A stretch of DNA of 38,642 nucleotides from a virus. The first letter of the stretch is position 1. Every line of letters starts with the position of its first letter. Positions 1 through 7,731 of the stretch are shown here, piece by piece. The notes under the pieces were generated by a model, which did not search any database, was not told the origin of the DNA, and saw nothing but the letters and a program-made list of their open reading frames with translations. The translations under genes were made by a program, and so were the position numbers. The DNA is taken from IMG/VR virus record IMGVR_UViG_3300027730_000063, positions 1 to 38,642 of that record; one strand, written 5' to 3'.

Positions 1-46
1 CGGGTGTAACACCGCCTCCGATTAAATAGTTAGGTAATGTAGCCAT
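1..46 (-). CDS. gp20-like ejection protein, 5' fragment (duplicate of 38508-38553)
   Basis: The start codon is at 46-44 and about 15 codons are present before the window ends. It is the overlap copy of the gene annotated at 37063-38553, not a separate or broken gene. Confidence 0.9.
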   Translation of the reverse strand, partial: MATLPNYLIGGGVTP

Positions 47-126
47 AATTAAAATTTAAACCCCATAAAGTCCATTTGACCGCCACCACCAAGATAACTA
101 AACGGATTAAACCCGCCACCACCGCC
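1..126. repeat. Terminal direct repeat, left copy
   Basis: These bases are identical to 38508-38633 at the other end of the window. The gp20-like gene that begins at 46 runs off this end and is whole at the other end, while the gp7-like gene is whole here and cut there. That is what a circular genome opened at an arbitrary point looks like, with an assembly overlap of about one k-mer. P22-like phages package by headful and have permuted ends, which fits. A genuine short terminal repeat is less likely because it would lie inside two coding regions. Confidence 0.95.
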
Positions 127-825
127 CATAGTGTTGTATAACCCTATACCTTGACCTAAAGCCTGTGGAAACGCATTGGCTTGTTGTTGCTGTCCTGCAG
201 CTTGTCCTAGTATGCCTGTTGCTTGCGCTTCGCCTTGCTGCCCCATAAGGTTTCCCACATTGACGCCCATAGCTTGTCCGGTTGTACCTACGCCTGCCGC
301 TGATTTTTGGCCTAAACTGGTTAGACCGCCTAAGCGTTCATACTGTTGATTGATAAGCTGGTTTAGCAACTGTGGCCTAAATTGTGCTAGTGCGCCTTGA
401 ATATTACCACCGCGCAAGCCGCCAGTTGCTGAAGCATTTTGTAACATGGCATTTTCGCCTTGTTGCAGCATGGCTTGCATAGCCGGTGATTGTTCAATAC
501 CTTGTATGGCTTTTTGCTGCGCCGGTGCACCGCCTAACCCTAAGAAGGCTTGTTGCTGCTGTAATGCCGGTGCGCCTGCTTCCGTATACGGTTGTAAAAG
601 CTTTTGCGTTAAATCAAACTGCCGCCGCTGTTCGTCTATTCCAGATTGTGCCGCTTGGGATTGTGCTGCACTTGCTTGCTGTGCTGCCTGTGACTGCGCT
701 TGTCCTGATTCTCTCGCCCCGCCTGCTGCCAATCCTGCAACACCTCCGGCCAATGCGCCCAATGGATTGCCACCACTGCCAAGAAAGCCAGTTGCAGCGC
801 CTACAATTGCATCTAGGAATCCCAT
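49..825 (-). CDS. gp7-like DNA ejection (injection) protein
   Basis: 258 residues, low complexity, rich in Ala, Gly and Gln. A Gly/Ala-rich, weakly hydrophobic N-terminus (residues 1-36) is followed by a Gln/Ala/Ser helical stretch (about 40-75) and Gly-rich segments near the C-terminus (MGGGGGF and LGGGG). It lies immediately before the gp20-like and gp16-like genes, the order of P22 genes 7-20-16, whose products sit inside the capsid and leave with the DNA to cross the cell envelope. P22 gp7 is of similar length. Assignment rests on position and composition. The start follows AGGGGC. Its TAA at 51-49 is two bases from the ATG of the next gene across the circle junction. Confidence 0.7.
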   Translation of the reverse strand: MGFLDAIVGAATGFLGSGGNPLGALAGGVAGLAAGGARESGQAQSQAAQQASAAQSQAAQSGIDEQRRQFDLTQKLLQPYTEAGAPALQQQQAFLGLGGAPAQQKAIQGIEQSPAMQAMLQQGENAMLQNASATGGLRGGNIQGALAQFRPQLLNQLINQQYERLGGLTSLGQKSAAGVGTTGQAMGVNVGNLMGQQGEAQATGILGQAAGQQQQANAFPQALGQGIGLYNTMGGGGGFNPFSYLGGGGQMDFMGFKF

Positions 826-835
826 AATCTGCCCC

Positions 836-1171
836 TTATGTTATTTCACGACCACTAACCCGCATTGTTAGTGAAGTGGCCGAACTTGCTATGGTGCTGA
901 TAAATGATGCAGATTCCAACACCTGCCCCACTAGCTCTGGGAATGTATAGGTTTCATCCGGTACAATTGACCTGCTATCTACAATTAAATTGCTTACACC
1001 TGCCGTGCCACCGCTAGTAACAAGGTTAACGCTAACCGTGATGTTGCTTGTATTGGTGTTTGTAACTGTGCATTTATCAATAATGGCCCTGCAATTGGTT
1101 GCCGTGTATTGCGTTGTTTGCGTAGCTTCTAGCTGCTTTGGTGATACTAAAACCTTGACTGTGATGGTCAT
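836..1171 (-). CDS. Small virion-type protein at the gp14 position
   Basis: 111 residues, Thr/Val/Ser-rich, predicted mostly beta: alternating strands such as TVTNTNTSNITVSVNLV look like a beta-sandwich. No transmembrane segment or signal peptide. The start overlaps the stop of the needle-like gene in ATGA, with AAGGC upstream, so the two are translationally coupled. In P22 the gene between the needle (26) and gene 7 is gene 14, a head/DNA-stabilisation factor; this one occupies that slot, but I see no motif proving homology. It could instead be a small decoration or fibre-adaptor protein. Confidence 0.6.
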   Translation of the reverse strand: MTITVKVLVSPKQLEATQTTQYTATNCRAIIDKCTVTNTNTSNITVSVNLVTSGGTAGVSNLIVDSRSIVPDETYTFPELVGQVLESASFISTIASSATSLTMRVSGREIT

Positions 1172-2028
1172 ATCATGCCTTCAATGTTATTTGATATTGT
1201 AACAATAATGCCGGGTATAGATGGAGAAAATGCAGTAGCAGGGAATGATGTAATTTGTGTAGCTGTGTCTGTTACTGCAAACATTATCTCAATGTAATCA
1301 TTGTATTTCATATTTAAAAAATAGTTAACTGTTGCCAACACTTCTGAATTGTTACCTTGGATGCGAACTTGACTGCATGAATCAGGTATATCCACGCCAT
1401 TTTGCCTAAACCATACAAAAAATTCATCAGTACCGCCAGTTGTTTTATCAAGTTGAATAGAAAACTGCAAGTTATAAATGCCATTCGTATCTACGTAAAT
1501 GCGTGATGCTGGTGTACCCAGATAAATACCTTTTGATAAATTGGTATTGTTAAATGTAATAGGTGTTGCTGTGTTTATAGCTGGAGCTGTTTGCGTAGTG
1601 GTATCGTAAAACGCGCCATAGCGTGAGCGTTTGAATTCCCTCGGTGCTGGCGCCAATGCTAACCATTCAACCATTGGAGTGAGTTTATCTACCGCGTCTA
1701 AGGCTTGCTGTGCTTTGGTTTGTGCAATGGCATTGTTTATCTCAATGCTTTGCGCCAGTTGTTCAATCTTAATTAACGCTTCATTGGCTTTTTGATCTGC
1801 CGCTCCGGTGTTTAACGCCAATGCCTGCGAGATTGTACTAATTAAATCCAATGCAGTGTTAGCCGTAGCTTGCGCTTGTTCTGCATTGATTTGTATGCCC
1901 TGCGTATCGGTTAATGGTGATATTTCATCTACAACCTGAAACAAACGCTCAAACTGTTTGATCTGCTCATGATTTTTTAAAAACGTAGCAAGCTGGTCAC
2001 GGGTTAAGTTTAGCTTTTGTGTAGCCAT
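1168..2028 (-). CDS. Tail-needle-like protein, coiled-coil stem plus beta knob
   Basis: 286 residues in two parts. Residues about 1-115 are helical, with repeated Ala/Gln heptads (NAEQAQATANTAL, NNAIAQTKAQQALDAV), as expected for a trimeric coiled coil. Residues about 130-286 are beta-rich and read like a C1q/TNF-type jelly roll (YVDTNGIYNLQFSIQL, FFVWFRQNGVDI, YNDYIEIMFAV). The gene follows the gp10 homologue exactly where P22 gene 26 (tail needle, which plugs the portal channel and probes the membrane) lies. Some needles, such as that of Sf6, carry a TNF-like knob. The needle role is inferred from architecture and position; a side-fibre is the alternative. Only 1 bp separates it from the gp10 stop and it has little Shine-Dalgarno sequence, so coupling is likely. 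Confidence 0.65.
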   Translation of the reverse strand: MATQKLNLTRDQLATFLKNHEQIKQFERLFQVVDEISPLTDTQGIQINAEQAQATANTALDLISTISQALALNTGAADQKANEALIKIEQLAQSIEINNAIAQTKAQQALDAVDKLTPMVEWLALAPAPREFKRSRYGAFYDTTTQTAPAINTATPITFNNTNLSKGIYLGTPASRIYVDTNGIYNLQFSIQLDKTTGGTDEFFVWFRQNGVDIPDSCSQVRIQGNNSEVLATVNYFLNMKYNDYIEIMFAVTDTATQITSFPATAFSPSIPGIIVTISNNIEGMI

Positions 2029-2029
2029 A

Positions 2030-3427
2030 TTAATACGCTAACGGCTCCAATTGCGCTTCTAACCTTGCCATTGTTATATGCGCCTGGCTATCGCCTTTAA
2101 AACGCTGTATACGCCAGTTACGCATGTTGCCTTGCTGTAACCATACTAAACGCTTCAAGGTGTTTCCAAGGCTTCCTACACGTATGCTACGATCTTGGCT
2201 CCATGTTTGACCATCCAGACTGTAGCTGGTGCTAATAGCAGGATTAAGACCTAATGCAACACGACCAGTTAATGCGACCAATTCAAGCCGGTTAAATAGT
2301 GCGCCGTTGGTGTCGTTATACACAATCAAAGTGCCAAACTCCCAACGTACCATTAACCCCCAATGGCTACTAATATTTTCAACAAAGTAGCCTATCTGGT
2401 TTGATAGTGTATCTCCAACTAGCCACTTGTCGTAGGCATAAACAAAGTTACGCGCCCGATATTGTGCAAATCCAACTATTGCACTTGTCAATGTGTACCA
2501 TACCTGCTCTTGCATAGCTGCACTTGCCATAGCGTCATAAACAATGGTTCTATCTGGCAAATGAACATATAAATGCTCATGGTTTTTATCGTTACGTGCT
2601 TCTATCTTTACGGTTGCTAATTGCGCCTCTGTGTAACCTTGCAACACAATATCAATCTCTTGTGTGCTTAGTTTTTGAGCTGTGGCATTAGCGCCCATGT
2701 ATATACCTGGTGCTTCATTGCGACCACTGCCTAAAAAGGCTACAGCATCGGCAAATACACAGCATCCATGCGTACCTATAACGCCTTTTTGAATTTGTGC
2801 ACCTTCAACCCGTTGAAATGGAAACAACTCACCGCCTACGTTGTCAAACACCTCAATAGTGTTACGGTTGAGCGCATAAACCTCATTGCGTAGCTTTAAT
2901 AACGCCACCACTGGGTCAGGGTCAATCTCTGAGCTGCCATACTTTAACGGGTTAACTTGTGTAGGATCATTTAACTCTGTGACAATTAAAAACTCACCGT
3001 CCGTTGTCATAAAATAACCATCAACCCAACAAAAATCCAATACAGTTCCTAAGTCAGGGTCTGTAACTTGTGTAAGAGTACCATCCCAATAATAAAAACG
3101 ACCGCCGCTCTGTATAGCCAGCCTATCGAATGAATAATCAAATGTAACCAAGCCACCATTTCCTACATCTCCTAAAGTTGTTACTGTTCCATTGCTTGCT
3201 ACGGTTACAAGTTTAGTACCCATAACACGATAGCAAATACCATTCCAGTTGATGCCGCCACGATCAATGCCTGTACCTGTGCCATTGGCTACAATGCCAT
3301 CCCCTGGCCTTAAATAGCCATTGCTAATGCCTGATTTCTTAGGCACTGGTACAAGGTTTACCGGATAACTTGTCCTAATACTAGGCGCGTTATCCGTATA
3401 GATGCCGTTAATAATTGGGATTTGCAT
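2030..3427 (-). CDS. P22 gp10-like tail hub / packaged-DNA stabilisation protein
   Basis: 465 residues, close to P22 gp10 (about 470). The N-terminus (VNLVPVPKKSGISNGYLRPGDGI) follows the gp10 pattern of an early proline-rich segment and SxGYLRxxPGI. Further on are repeated WDG/YYWDG blades (FYYWDGTLTQV, FCWVDGYFM), the VQKG-like IQKGVIGTHGCC stretch and a C-terminus resembling gp10. In P22 a hexamer of gp10 extends the portal tube below gp4 and helps hold packaged DNA. The start lies inside the last codons of the S74 chaperone gene (20-bp overlap) with no good Shine-Dalgarno sequence, suggesting translation by coupling. Confidence 0.85.
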   Translation of the reverse strand: MQIPIINGIYTDNAPSIRTSYPVNLVPVPKKSGISNGYLRPGDGIVANGTGTGIDRGGINWNGICYRVMGTKLVTVASNGTVTTLGDVGNGGLVTFDYSFDRLAIQSGGRFYYWDGTLTQVTDPDLGTVLDFCWVDGYFMTTDGEFLIVTELNDPTQVNPLKYGSSEIDPDPVVALLKLRNEVYALNRNTIEVFDNVGGELFPFQRVEGAQIQKGVIGTHGCCVFADAVAFLGSGRNEAPGIYMGANATAQKLSTQEIDIVLQGYTEAQLATVKIEARNDKNHEHLYVHLPDRTIVYDAMASAAMQEQVWYTLTSAIVGFAQYRARNFVYAYDKWLVGDTLSNQIGYFVENISSHWGLMVRWEFGTLIVYNDTNGALFNRLELVALTGRVALGLNPAISTSYSLDGQTWSQDRSIRVGSLGNTLKRLVWLQQGNMRNWRIQRFKGDSQAHITMARLEAQLEPLAY

Positions 3428-3935
3428 TTTTTAACCGCTCAACTTCGGCTGATAATTCCTGTATTGCTTTAACCAATATAGGAATAAGATTGCTCTCATT
3501 GTAATAGAGTTTTTCAGGGTTAGTAGTATCAACAATAACCGCCTCTGGCTCAATGGCAGCAATGTCCTGAGCTTTAAAGCCATATCTAACTCCGCCATTG
3601 GTTTTTTCAGATGTGCGCGACTCACGGAATTGATATGCTGTAGGCTTTAACTGCTTTACAAACTCTAAGCCATGCGGGATAGCTGCAAAATTTGTTTTGT
3701 CTCGCGCATCGGATACCACTGTCCAAGCAACTTTAATGTATGCATTGGTAACTGCAGTGTTGCCCATAACAACACGATTGCTTTCAGTCACTACATTAAA
3801 TATGGGCGAAGCCAAAACGAACCTATCCTCCGCATACCTTCTGCGAAAAGTTGCGTCCGTTGATTCGGATGCGTTCAGCACCGTAGGTAGCCAACGAGCG
3901 TTTTGTGCAACGGTAACAAGGTCTTTGAGTAGCAT
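3408..3935 (-). CDS. Stand-alone endosialidase-type intramolecular chaperone domain (peptidase S74)
   Basis: 175 residues from the ATG at 3935. About 75 residues of beta-rich sequence lead into VVSDARDKTN, the S74 cleavage/catalytic region with Ser followed by Lys, then LEFVKQLKPTAYQFRE, GVRYGFKAQDI and the helical C-terminus NLIPILVKAIQELSAEVERLK. S74 domains sit at the C-termini of phage fibres and spikes, drive trimer folding and cut themselves off. Here the domain has only a short N-terminal partner. It follows the 263-residue fibre-like gene by a TGATG overlap, so it may serve that protein. A GTG three bases upstream (3938) is an alternative start. Confidence 0.85.
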   Translation of the reverse strand: MLLKDLVTVAQNARWLPTVLNASESTDATFRRRYAEDRFVLASPIFNVVTESNRVVMGNTAVTNAYIKVAWTVVSDARDKTNFAAIPHGLEFVKQLKPTAYQFRESRTSEKTNGGVRYGFKAQDIAAIEPEAVIVDTTNPEKLYYNESNLIPILVKAIQELSAEVERLKNANPNY

Positions 3936-4726
3936 CACATACCCAATCGGTAAGCCACGTTGACACGCCAGATTACGCCATTAACAACGGGGCAAACTAC
4001 GGTAGTTGCCACACCCGCAGATGAAGTTGCCATACCCGAAGCACCAAAATCCAACGATACTGTTTTGTCCACACCAACCGCCGCAGCATCAGAGCCAAAT
4101 GTAAGCACAGGTAAACCGGGGATATTGGTTGTTGTTACCAATACAGGGTTAGCAGCAGCAGTCAGCGCAGCGGTAGCAGAACGGGTAACGTCTAAGCGGT
4201 CAATGTAATGGCGCAGACCCGCTACAGCAGGTAAAGTAGCCGTTACAGCAGTAGCAGCAACGCCCGTAGCAGTTACCATCAATGTAGCAGCTTTCAGGTC
4301 GTTGGCATAAGGGTTAATGGCTTCGCAGCTATCGGTGTTGATAGTTACCGCTATACCGCCCGATGTGTACGCAGAAACACGCACTCTGATTTTTTTGAGT
4401 TGACCTGTTGAGGTGCTGAGTACGCGCCGCAAATTTGTCGCGCTCACTACTTCCGCTATAAGCGGTTGTCCCGCCATAGGTATAGTGCCGCCTACAGATG
4501 CTGTACCATAAGGGAAGCACAACAATGGAAAGTAACTCGTACCGTCAGCAGAACCATCTACGGCGTATGTCAAATTGCAAGCACCAGCTCCTATGTCAAT
4601 AACCGCTGCATCATCGCCGCTAATGTCATGCACTAACTCTGCGTTAAGTGCGCCAAGCGTTCCTGTAGAAGTTCTAGCCTCAAAGTGAGGCATAAAGTTA
4701 CCTAGTAGATTGCGTAGTAACGACAT
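3935..4726 (-). CDS. Putative fibre or decoration virion protein
   Basis: 263 residues, not recognised as a named family. It is Ala/Thr/Val-rich and predicted to be all beta after a short helical start (SLLRNLLGNFMPHF). There are two halves of strand-rich sequence around RVLSTSTGQLKKIRVRVSAY and LRHYIDRLDVTRSATAAL. It belongs to a run of beta-rich genes inserted between gp4 and gp10 homologues and is coupled (TGATG) to the S74 chaperone. A receptor-contacting or head-decorating role is likely. The start follows GGAG. Its phrase STGQLKKIRVxxxSxG resembles STGQLKTFRVIAISSG in the coat protein, probably by chance. Confidence 0.5.
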   Translation of the reverse strand: MSLLRNLLGNFMPHFEARTSTGTLGALNAELVHDISGDDAAVIDIGAGACNLTYAVDGSADGTSYFPLLCFPYGTASVGGTIPMAGQPLIAEVVSATNLRRVLSTSTGQLKKIRVRVSAYTSGGIAVTINTDSCEAINPYANDLKAATLMVTATGVAATAVTATLPAVAGLRHYIDRLDVTRSATAALTAAANPVLVTTTNIPGLPVLTFGSDAAAVGVDKTVSLDFGASGMATSSAGVATTVVCPVVNGVIWRVNVAYRLGM

Positions 4727-4728
4727 GG

Positions 4729-5163
4729 TTAGCTCCAGAAATAGTAAATGTCAAAGTTGCCAATCAAGGGCGCAATGCCCGATAAGCAGCAGTCAATAGA
4801 CCCCGTTTTAGGCACTGCCGTGACGGAGTAACCCACTAGGTCGTCAGCATCCCAATCGTTATTAGGTGCAAGCCAGCAGCTAACCCTTGATGCGGTAGTA
4901 ACGCTTGCAGCAACCACGTTGACGGTTGCGTGTGCATAGTTGGCAACGGGAAAATTAATGGTTGTAGCTTGTATTGCCAGCGCAGTACCACCGCCGCCTG
5001 TGCTGCCAGCAGTCCACTTAGCGCCATCCCAAAACATAGGCTTGGATAACGTATCGCTCCAAGCCCATGCGCCTTTACCCGCCGCGCCAAGGTCAGGCGT
5101 AGTAGCCCCCTCGGTCAGCGGCAATGCTGGTAATGACTTAAAGGTTAGTTGTTGGGTTGCCAT
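4729..5163 (-). CDS. Small fibre-type virion protein
   Basis: 144 residues. The N-terminus contains AWSDTLSKPMFWDGAKW, a short Trp-rich segment of the kind found in phage fibre modules that label a displayed value. The C-terminal half is beta-rich with a paired Cys (SIDCCLSGI) and ends IYYFWS. It sits 2 bp downstream of the 325-residue fibre gene, with AAGGGT ahead of the ATG. Function is inferred from context only. Confidence 0.5.
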   Translation of the reverse strand: MATQQLTFKSLPALPLTEGATTPDLGAAGKGAWAWSDTLSKPMFWDGAKWTAGSTGGGGTALAIQATTINFPVANYAHATVNVVAASVTTASRVSCWLAPNNDWDADDLVGYSVTAVPKTGSIDCCLSGIAPLIGNFDIYYFWS

Positions 5164-5165
5164 GC

Positions 5166-6143
5166 TTACCCTTGGATGCTCACACGGATGGAGTTAGCTG
5201 CTGGCGCAACGGCAAAGCCAAGCGTGACAGTAGTTGCGTTGGTACGCACAACATCACACTCAACCAACTCATTTGTAGATACGAGGTATGCCTGCACTTG
5301 CACATCGGTAGTATTCAATGCGTGTGTTACGGCAATGCTGGTTGCCCCGCCAACGGTAGCTGCAAACTTGCGTACCACCACGCCAGTGTCAATAGCAACT
5401 ACGTTGCCTGTAATGGCTATGCCTGTGCCTTGGGTATAGGTTGTGCCAGCGCCAATTTGTGCAAAAATTAATGCAGTAGTGCCAAGGGTAATAGCGCCAT
5501 CGGTAGTAAGCCGCCATTGACTATCTGCATTGGTAGTACCTTCTTCCACCATTACCGACAAGCCAGCGGTTACTTCTGCGTTTGCATCTGCGTCCGTAGT
5601 ACGAGTCCAAGCGCCGGATGCAGCGGCGTAAAGGCCGTTCTCAGTAGCGGTAGTCTGGTTTTTAACCAGTACGCGCTCACCCGCTGCAACGCTGATACCG
5701 TCAACGGTTTGCAAGCCAGACAAGGTAATGTTTGCGGTAGTCGCAGCGCGTACCGATTGCTTCCAATCCGTTCCATTCACCGCTGCATCTACATAATTTT
5801 TAGTAGCAGCGTCTTGTGCGCTTACTGGATCAGCTACGCCCGTTAAACGCTGGTTATTCATCGCCACAGCAGCGGTAGGTGCAGCGTGTTGGTCTAAGCG
5901 GATTGCCTGAACCGAAGCAGAAAAATCGCTAATAGTTGAAGCGGTTTGTGTGCCTGTATGGTTGGCTCTGGCAGTGGGGTCGATGTTCGCAGCAGCGCCA
6001 CGCCACATCATTTTGCCCGTAGTGGTGTTGTACCAAATCTGGGCTGCAACTGGTGAACTGGGGTCAGAGGCTAAGTTTTGAACTTTAGCGTTCTGGATTT
6101 CATTTTGAGAAAAGTCATAAGAGACTAGGATTTTCTTGGTCAT
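5166..6143 (-). CDS. Phage fibre-like protein
   Basis: 325 residues. It opens with MTKKILVSYDFSQNEIQNAK and QIWYNTTTGKMMWRG, typical of phage proteins that build a fibre from repeated small beta modules. The middle holds QRLTGVADPVSAQDAATKNYVD, a stretch common in fibres of many podoviruses and siphoviruses, then GTTYTQGTGIAITGNVVAID. The last 70 residues (from about 256) form a beta module, VTHALNTTDVQVQAYL, that resembles the end of the neighbouring 208-residue protein. Probably a host-contacting appendage. GGAG precedes the ATG. Confidence 0.65.
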   Translation of the reverse strand: MTKKILVSYDFSQNEIQNAKVQNLASDPSSPVAAQIWYNTTTGKMMWRGAAANIDPTARANHTGTQTASTISDFSASVQAIRLDQHAAPTAAVAMNNQRLTGVADPVSAQDAATKNYVDAAVNGTDWKQSVRAATTANITLSGLQTVDGISVAAGERVLVKNQTTATENGLYAAASGAWTRTTDADANAEVTAGLSVMVEEGTTNADSQWRLTTDGAITLGTTALIFAQIGAGTTYTQGTGIAITGNVVAIDTGVVVRKFAATVGGATSIAVTHALNTTDVQVQAYLVSTNELVECDVVRTNATTVTLGFAVAPAANSIRVSIQG

Positions 6144-6157
6144 GTTGACGCTCCGGT

Positions 6158-6784
6158 TTAGTTAAAAAATGCCTTTCCAGCAAACGGAGCTGAGAATTTA
6201 ATTGTTAAAGTGTTAAGCCCTGTATATTGAACTTCCCCCTCAACTCCTTCTCCCGTGCTGTCTGTTACCATAACAGCGGGATATTTATTCATGCTATGCG
6301 TAACTGTCCATGTTGCCGCCGCTATGTTTTGATTGTGCGTATAGTGTTTATCCGCAACAATTCCAGAATTTAAGTCAATAGGCAAATTGGCAATTGGCAC
6401 TTTGCCATTAGCATCTAATGGTGCTTTTTTGTCTAACTCTGCTTGTACTGCTGCACTAATACCAATAGTTGCAACTGGTGTTGTTGTAGTTGGAGGTGGC
6501 GCGGTTGGGTCTGGTGCTGGTGGCAAAGCAACTGGTGTCGGGTCAACAACGTTATATTCCACATCATCGGTGCTTGCCAAAATGCGAATAATAATGTCAT
6601 TGGTATACGGCCCGACTTTTGTAGGCTGCATAAACTTAGCCAATACAACCAACTTAGGCACTGAGAATGCGTTATCTACGCGGTAGACGGTAGTCCATCC
6701 GCTACTTGTCAGAGGTGCTACATCTACATAAAAAGTAGTTGTAAGTGCAAACTGTGCTTGCTGTTTTTTAGCTAAGAATGTCAT
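6158..6784 (-). CDS. Fibre-like protein with Pro/Thr linker
   Basis: 208 residues in three parts: an N-terminal beta domain (1-80), a Pro/Thr/Ala-rich flexible linker (about 82-105, PPAPDPTAPPPTTTTP), and a C-terminal module beginning after ELDKKAPLDANGKVPIANLP. The last 62 residues (ATWTVTHSMNKYPAVMVTDS to the end) look like a receptor-proximal beta-sandwich seen at the ends of phage fibres and match the pattern of the end of the 325-residue protein. AGG lies ahead of the ATG. The division into domains is visible; the binding role is inferred. Confidence 0.6.
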   Translation of the reverse strand: MTFLAKKQQAQFALTTTFYVDVAPLTSSGWTTVYRVDNAFSVPKLVVLAKFMQPTKVGPYTNDIIIRILASTDDVEYNVVDPTPVALPPAPDPTAPPPTTTTPVATIGISAAVQAELDKKAPLDANGKVPIANLPIDLNSGIVADKHYTHNQNIAAATWTVTHSMNKYPAVMVTDSTGEGVEGEVQYTGLNTLTIKFSAPFAGKAFFN

Positions 6785-6787
6785 GAT

Positions 6788-7240
6788 TTAACCTATTCTG
6801 TACCATGAGTTTGTAGCTTGTACATAACGCATTTTAAAAAATTGATTAGCTGTTAGTGCAGTAGGTGCACCATACAGATTAGCAGCTCCATTAATCGCCA
6901 ATGTAAAGGCTGTAATTATCTGTGTAGTGGTAATCAATACCTCTGTACCGCTAGGCGTTTGAGTGTTTAATGGCAATGTAACCGTACCACTTGCTAACGT
7001 TCCTGCAGGCTGTATTAGCATCCATTGGGGTGCTGTCGGTGTTGGTACTGTAATATTAAAGCCAGTGCCAGGCGTATAGATATTGGTTGCAATATCAGGA
7101 CTTGCAAAGGTTTGTTCAAAGTATGTAAGTAACTGGCTAATAGGCAAACGCCGTGCATCGCCATTGTTAGGGCTGTAAACTGGTATCTGATCTCCAGCGT
7201 TTACCTGTGCCAATAATGGCAATTGATTGATTGTAGGCAT
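6788..7240 (-). CDS. Small beta-rich virion protein near tail accessory gp4
   Basis: 150 residues. It starts MPTINQLPLLAQVNAGDQIPVYSPNNGDARRLPISQLLTY; the QLPxxxxxxxGDxIPVxxPxxGdxRrxp pattern is widespread at the N-terminus of small phage structural proteins. The rest is beta-rich and ends YVQATNSWYRIG. It directly follows the gp4 homologue, 9 bp from its stop, with AAGGAT before the ATG. It may be an adaptor that anchors fibres to the tail machine, but no family function is known to me. Confidence 0.55.
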   Translation of the reverse strand: MPTINQLPLLAQVNAGDQIPVYSPNNGDARRLPISQLLTYFEQTFASPDIATNIYTPGTGFNITVPTPTAPQWMLIQPAGTLASGTVTLPLNTQTPSGTEVLITTTQIITAFTLAINGAANLYGAPTALTANQFFKMRYVQATNSWYRIG

Positions 7241-7249
7241 GGCTTATCC

Positions 7250-7729
7250 TTAATAAACTATTGGGCCATCTTGACCGGCTAATACTGGGTCAATTGGCCT
7301 GCGCAAAAATGGCTCATCATACACGCGCCAAGGCTTATTACCTGCACCGCTAGGCATAGAACCCGGCAATTGCATTTCAAGCGGCATGGTTGCGCGTGAT
7401 AACAACGTCTGATATGCGCTTTTAGCTGCAATTTGTGTTTGTGGCATTACTTGTTTGCCATAACTAGGCGCAATGCGTATCGCCAGATTGCAAATAATAG
7501 ATTCGAATGCTGAATCTGGTACTTCAGATTGTGCATCTAAATCGCTGTATTGTGGACTGCTAGGCAATGGATAACCCAGTCTGATACCTTTACCATTCCA
7601 GTCGGCCATCATTGCATCTAAGCGTTTTAAAGCTGCCTCGAACTGTTCTGGCTGTAAATCAAAGGCGTAACTAGCTAAACCAATCTCATCAAAGGCTGCT
7701 GATATAAATTGACGCTTAGAATATCCCAT
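7250..7729 (-). CDS. P22 gp4-like tail accessory / head completion protein
   Basis: 159 residues, near P22 gp4 (166). The opening SKRQFISAAFDEIGLASYAFDLQPEQFEAALKRLDAMMADWNGKGI is the helical core characteristic of this family, followed by GYPLPSSPQYSDLD. In P22, twelve gp4 copies bind under the portal and provide the platform for gp10 and the tailspikes; gp4 also has a peptidoglycan-hydrolase activity reported for the P22 protein, which cannot be judged here. Spacing to the upstream gene is 2 bp and AAGGTG precedes the ATG. Confidence 0.9.
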   Translation of the reverse strand: MGYSKRQFISAAFDEIGLASYAFDLQPEQFEAALKRLDAMMADWNGKGIRLGYPLPSSPQYSDLDAQSEVPDSAFESIICNLAIRIAPSYGKQVMPQTQIAAKSAYQTLLSRATMPLEMQLPGSMPSGAGNKPWRVYDEPFLRRPIDPVLAGQDGPIVY

Positions 7730-7731
7730 AA

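Noticed and set aside
1-126. Biological direct terminal repeat
   Set aside because: It lies inside coding sequence of the ejection genes and has k-mer-like length; headful packaging is expected for this phage type.
446-871. Cys-rich open frame on the plus strand
   Set aside because: It is the antisense shadow of the Gln/Ala-rich gp7-like gene; Gln and Ala codons read as Cys and other residues on the opposite strand, and there is no ribosome site or neighbour.
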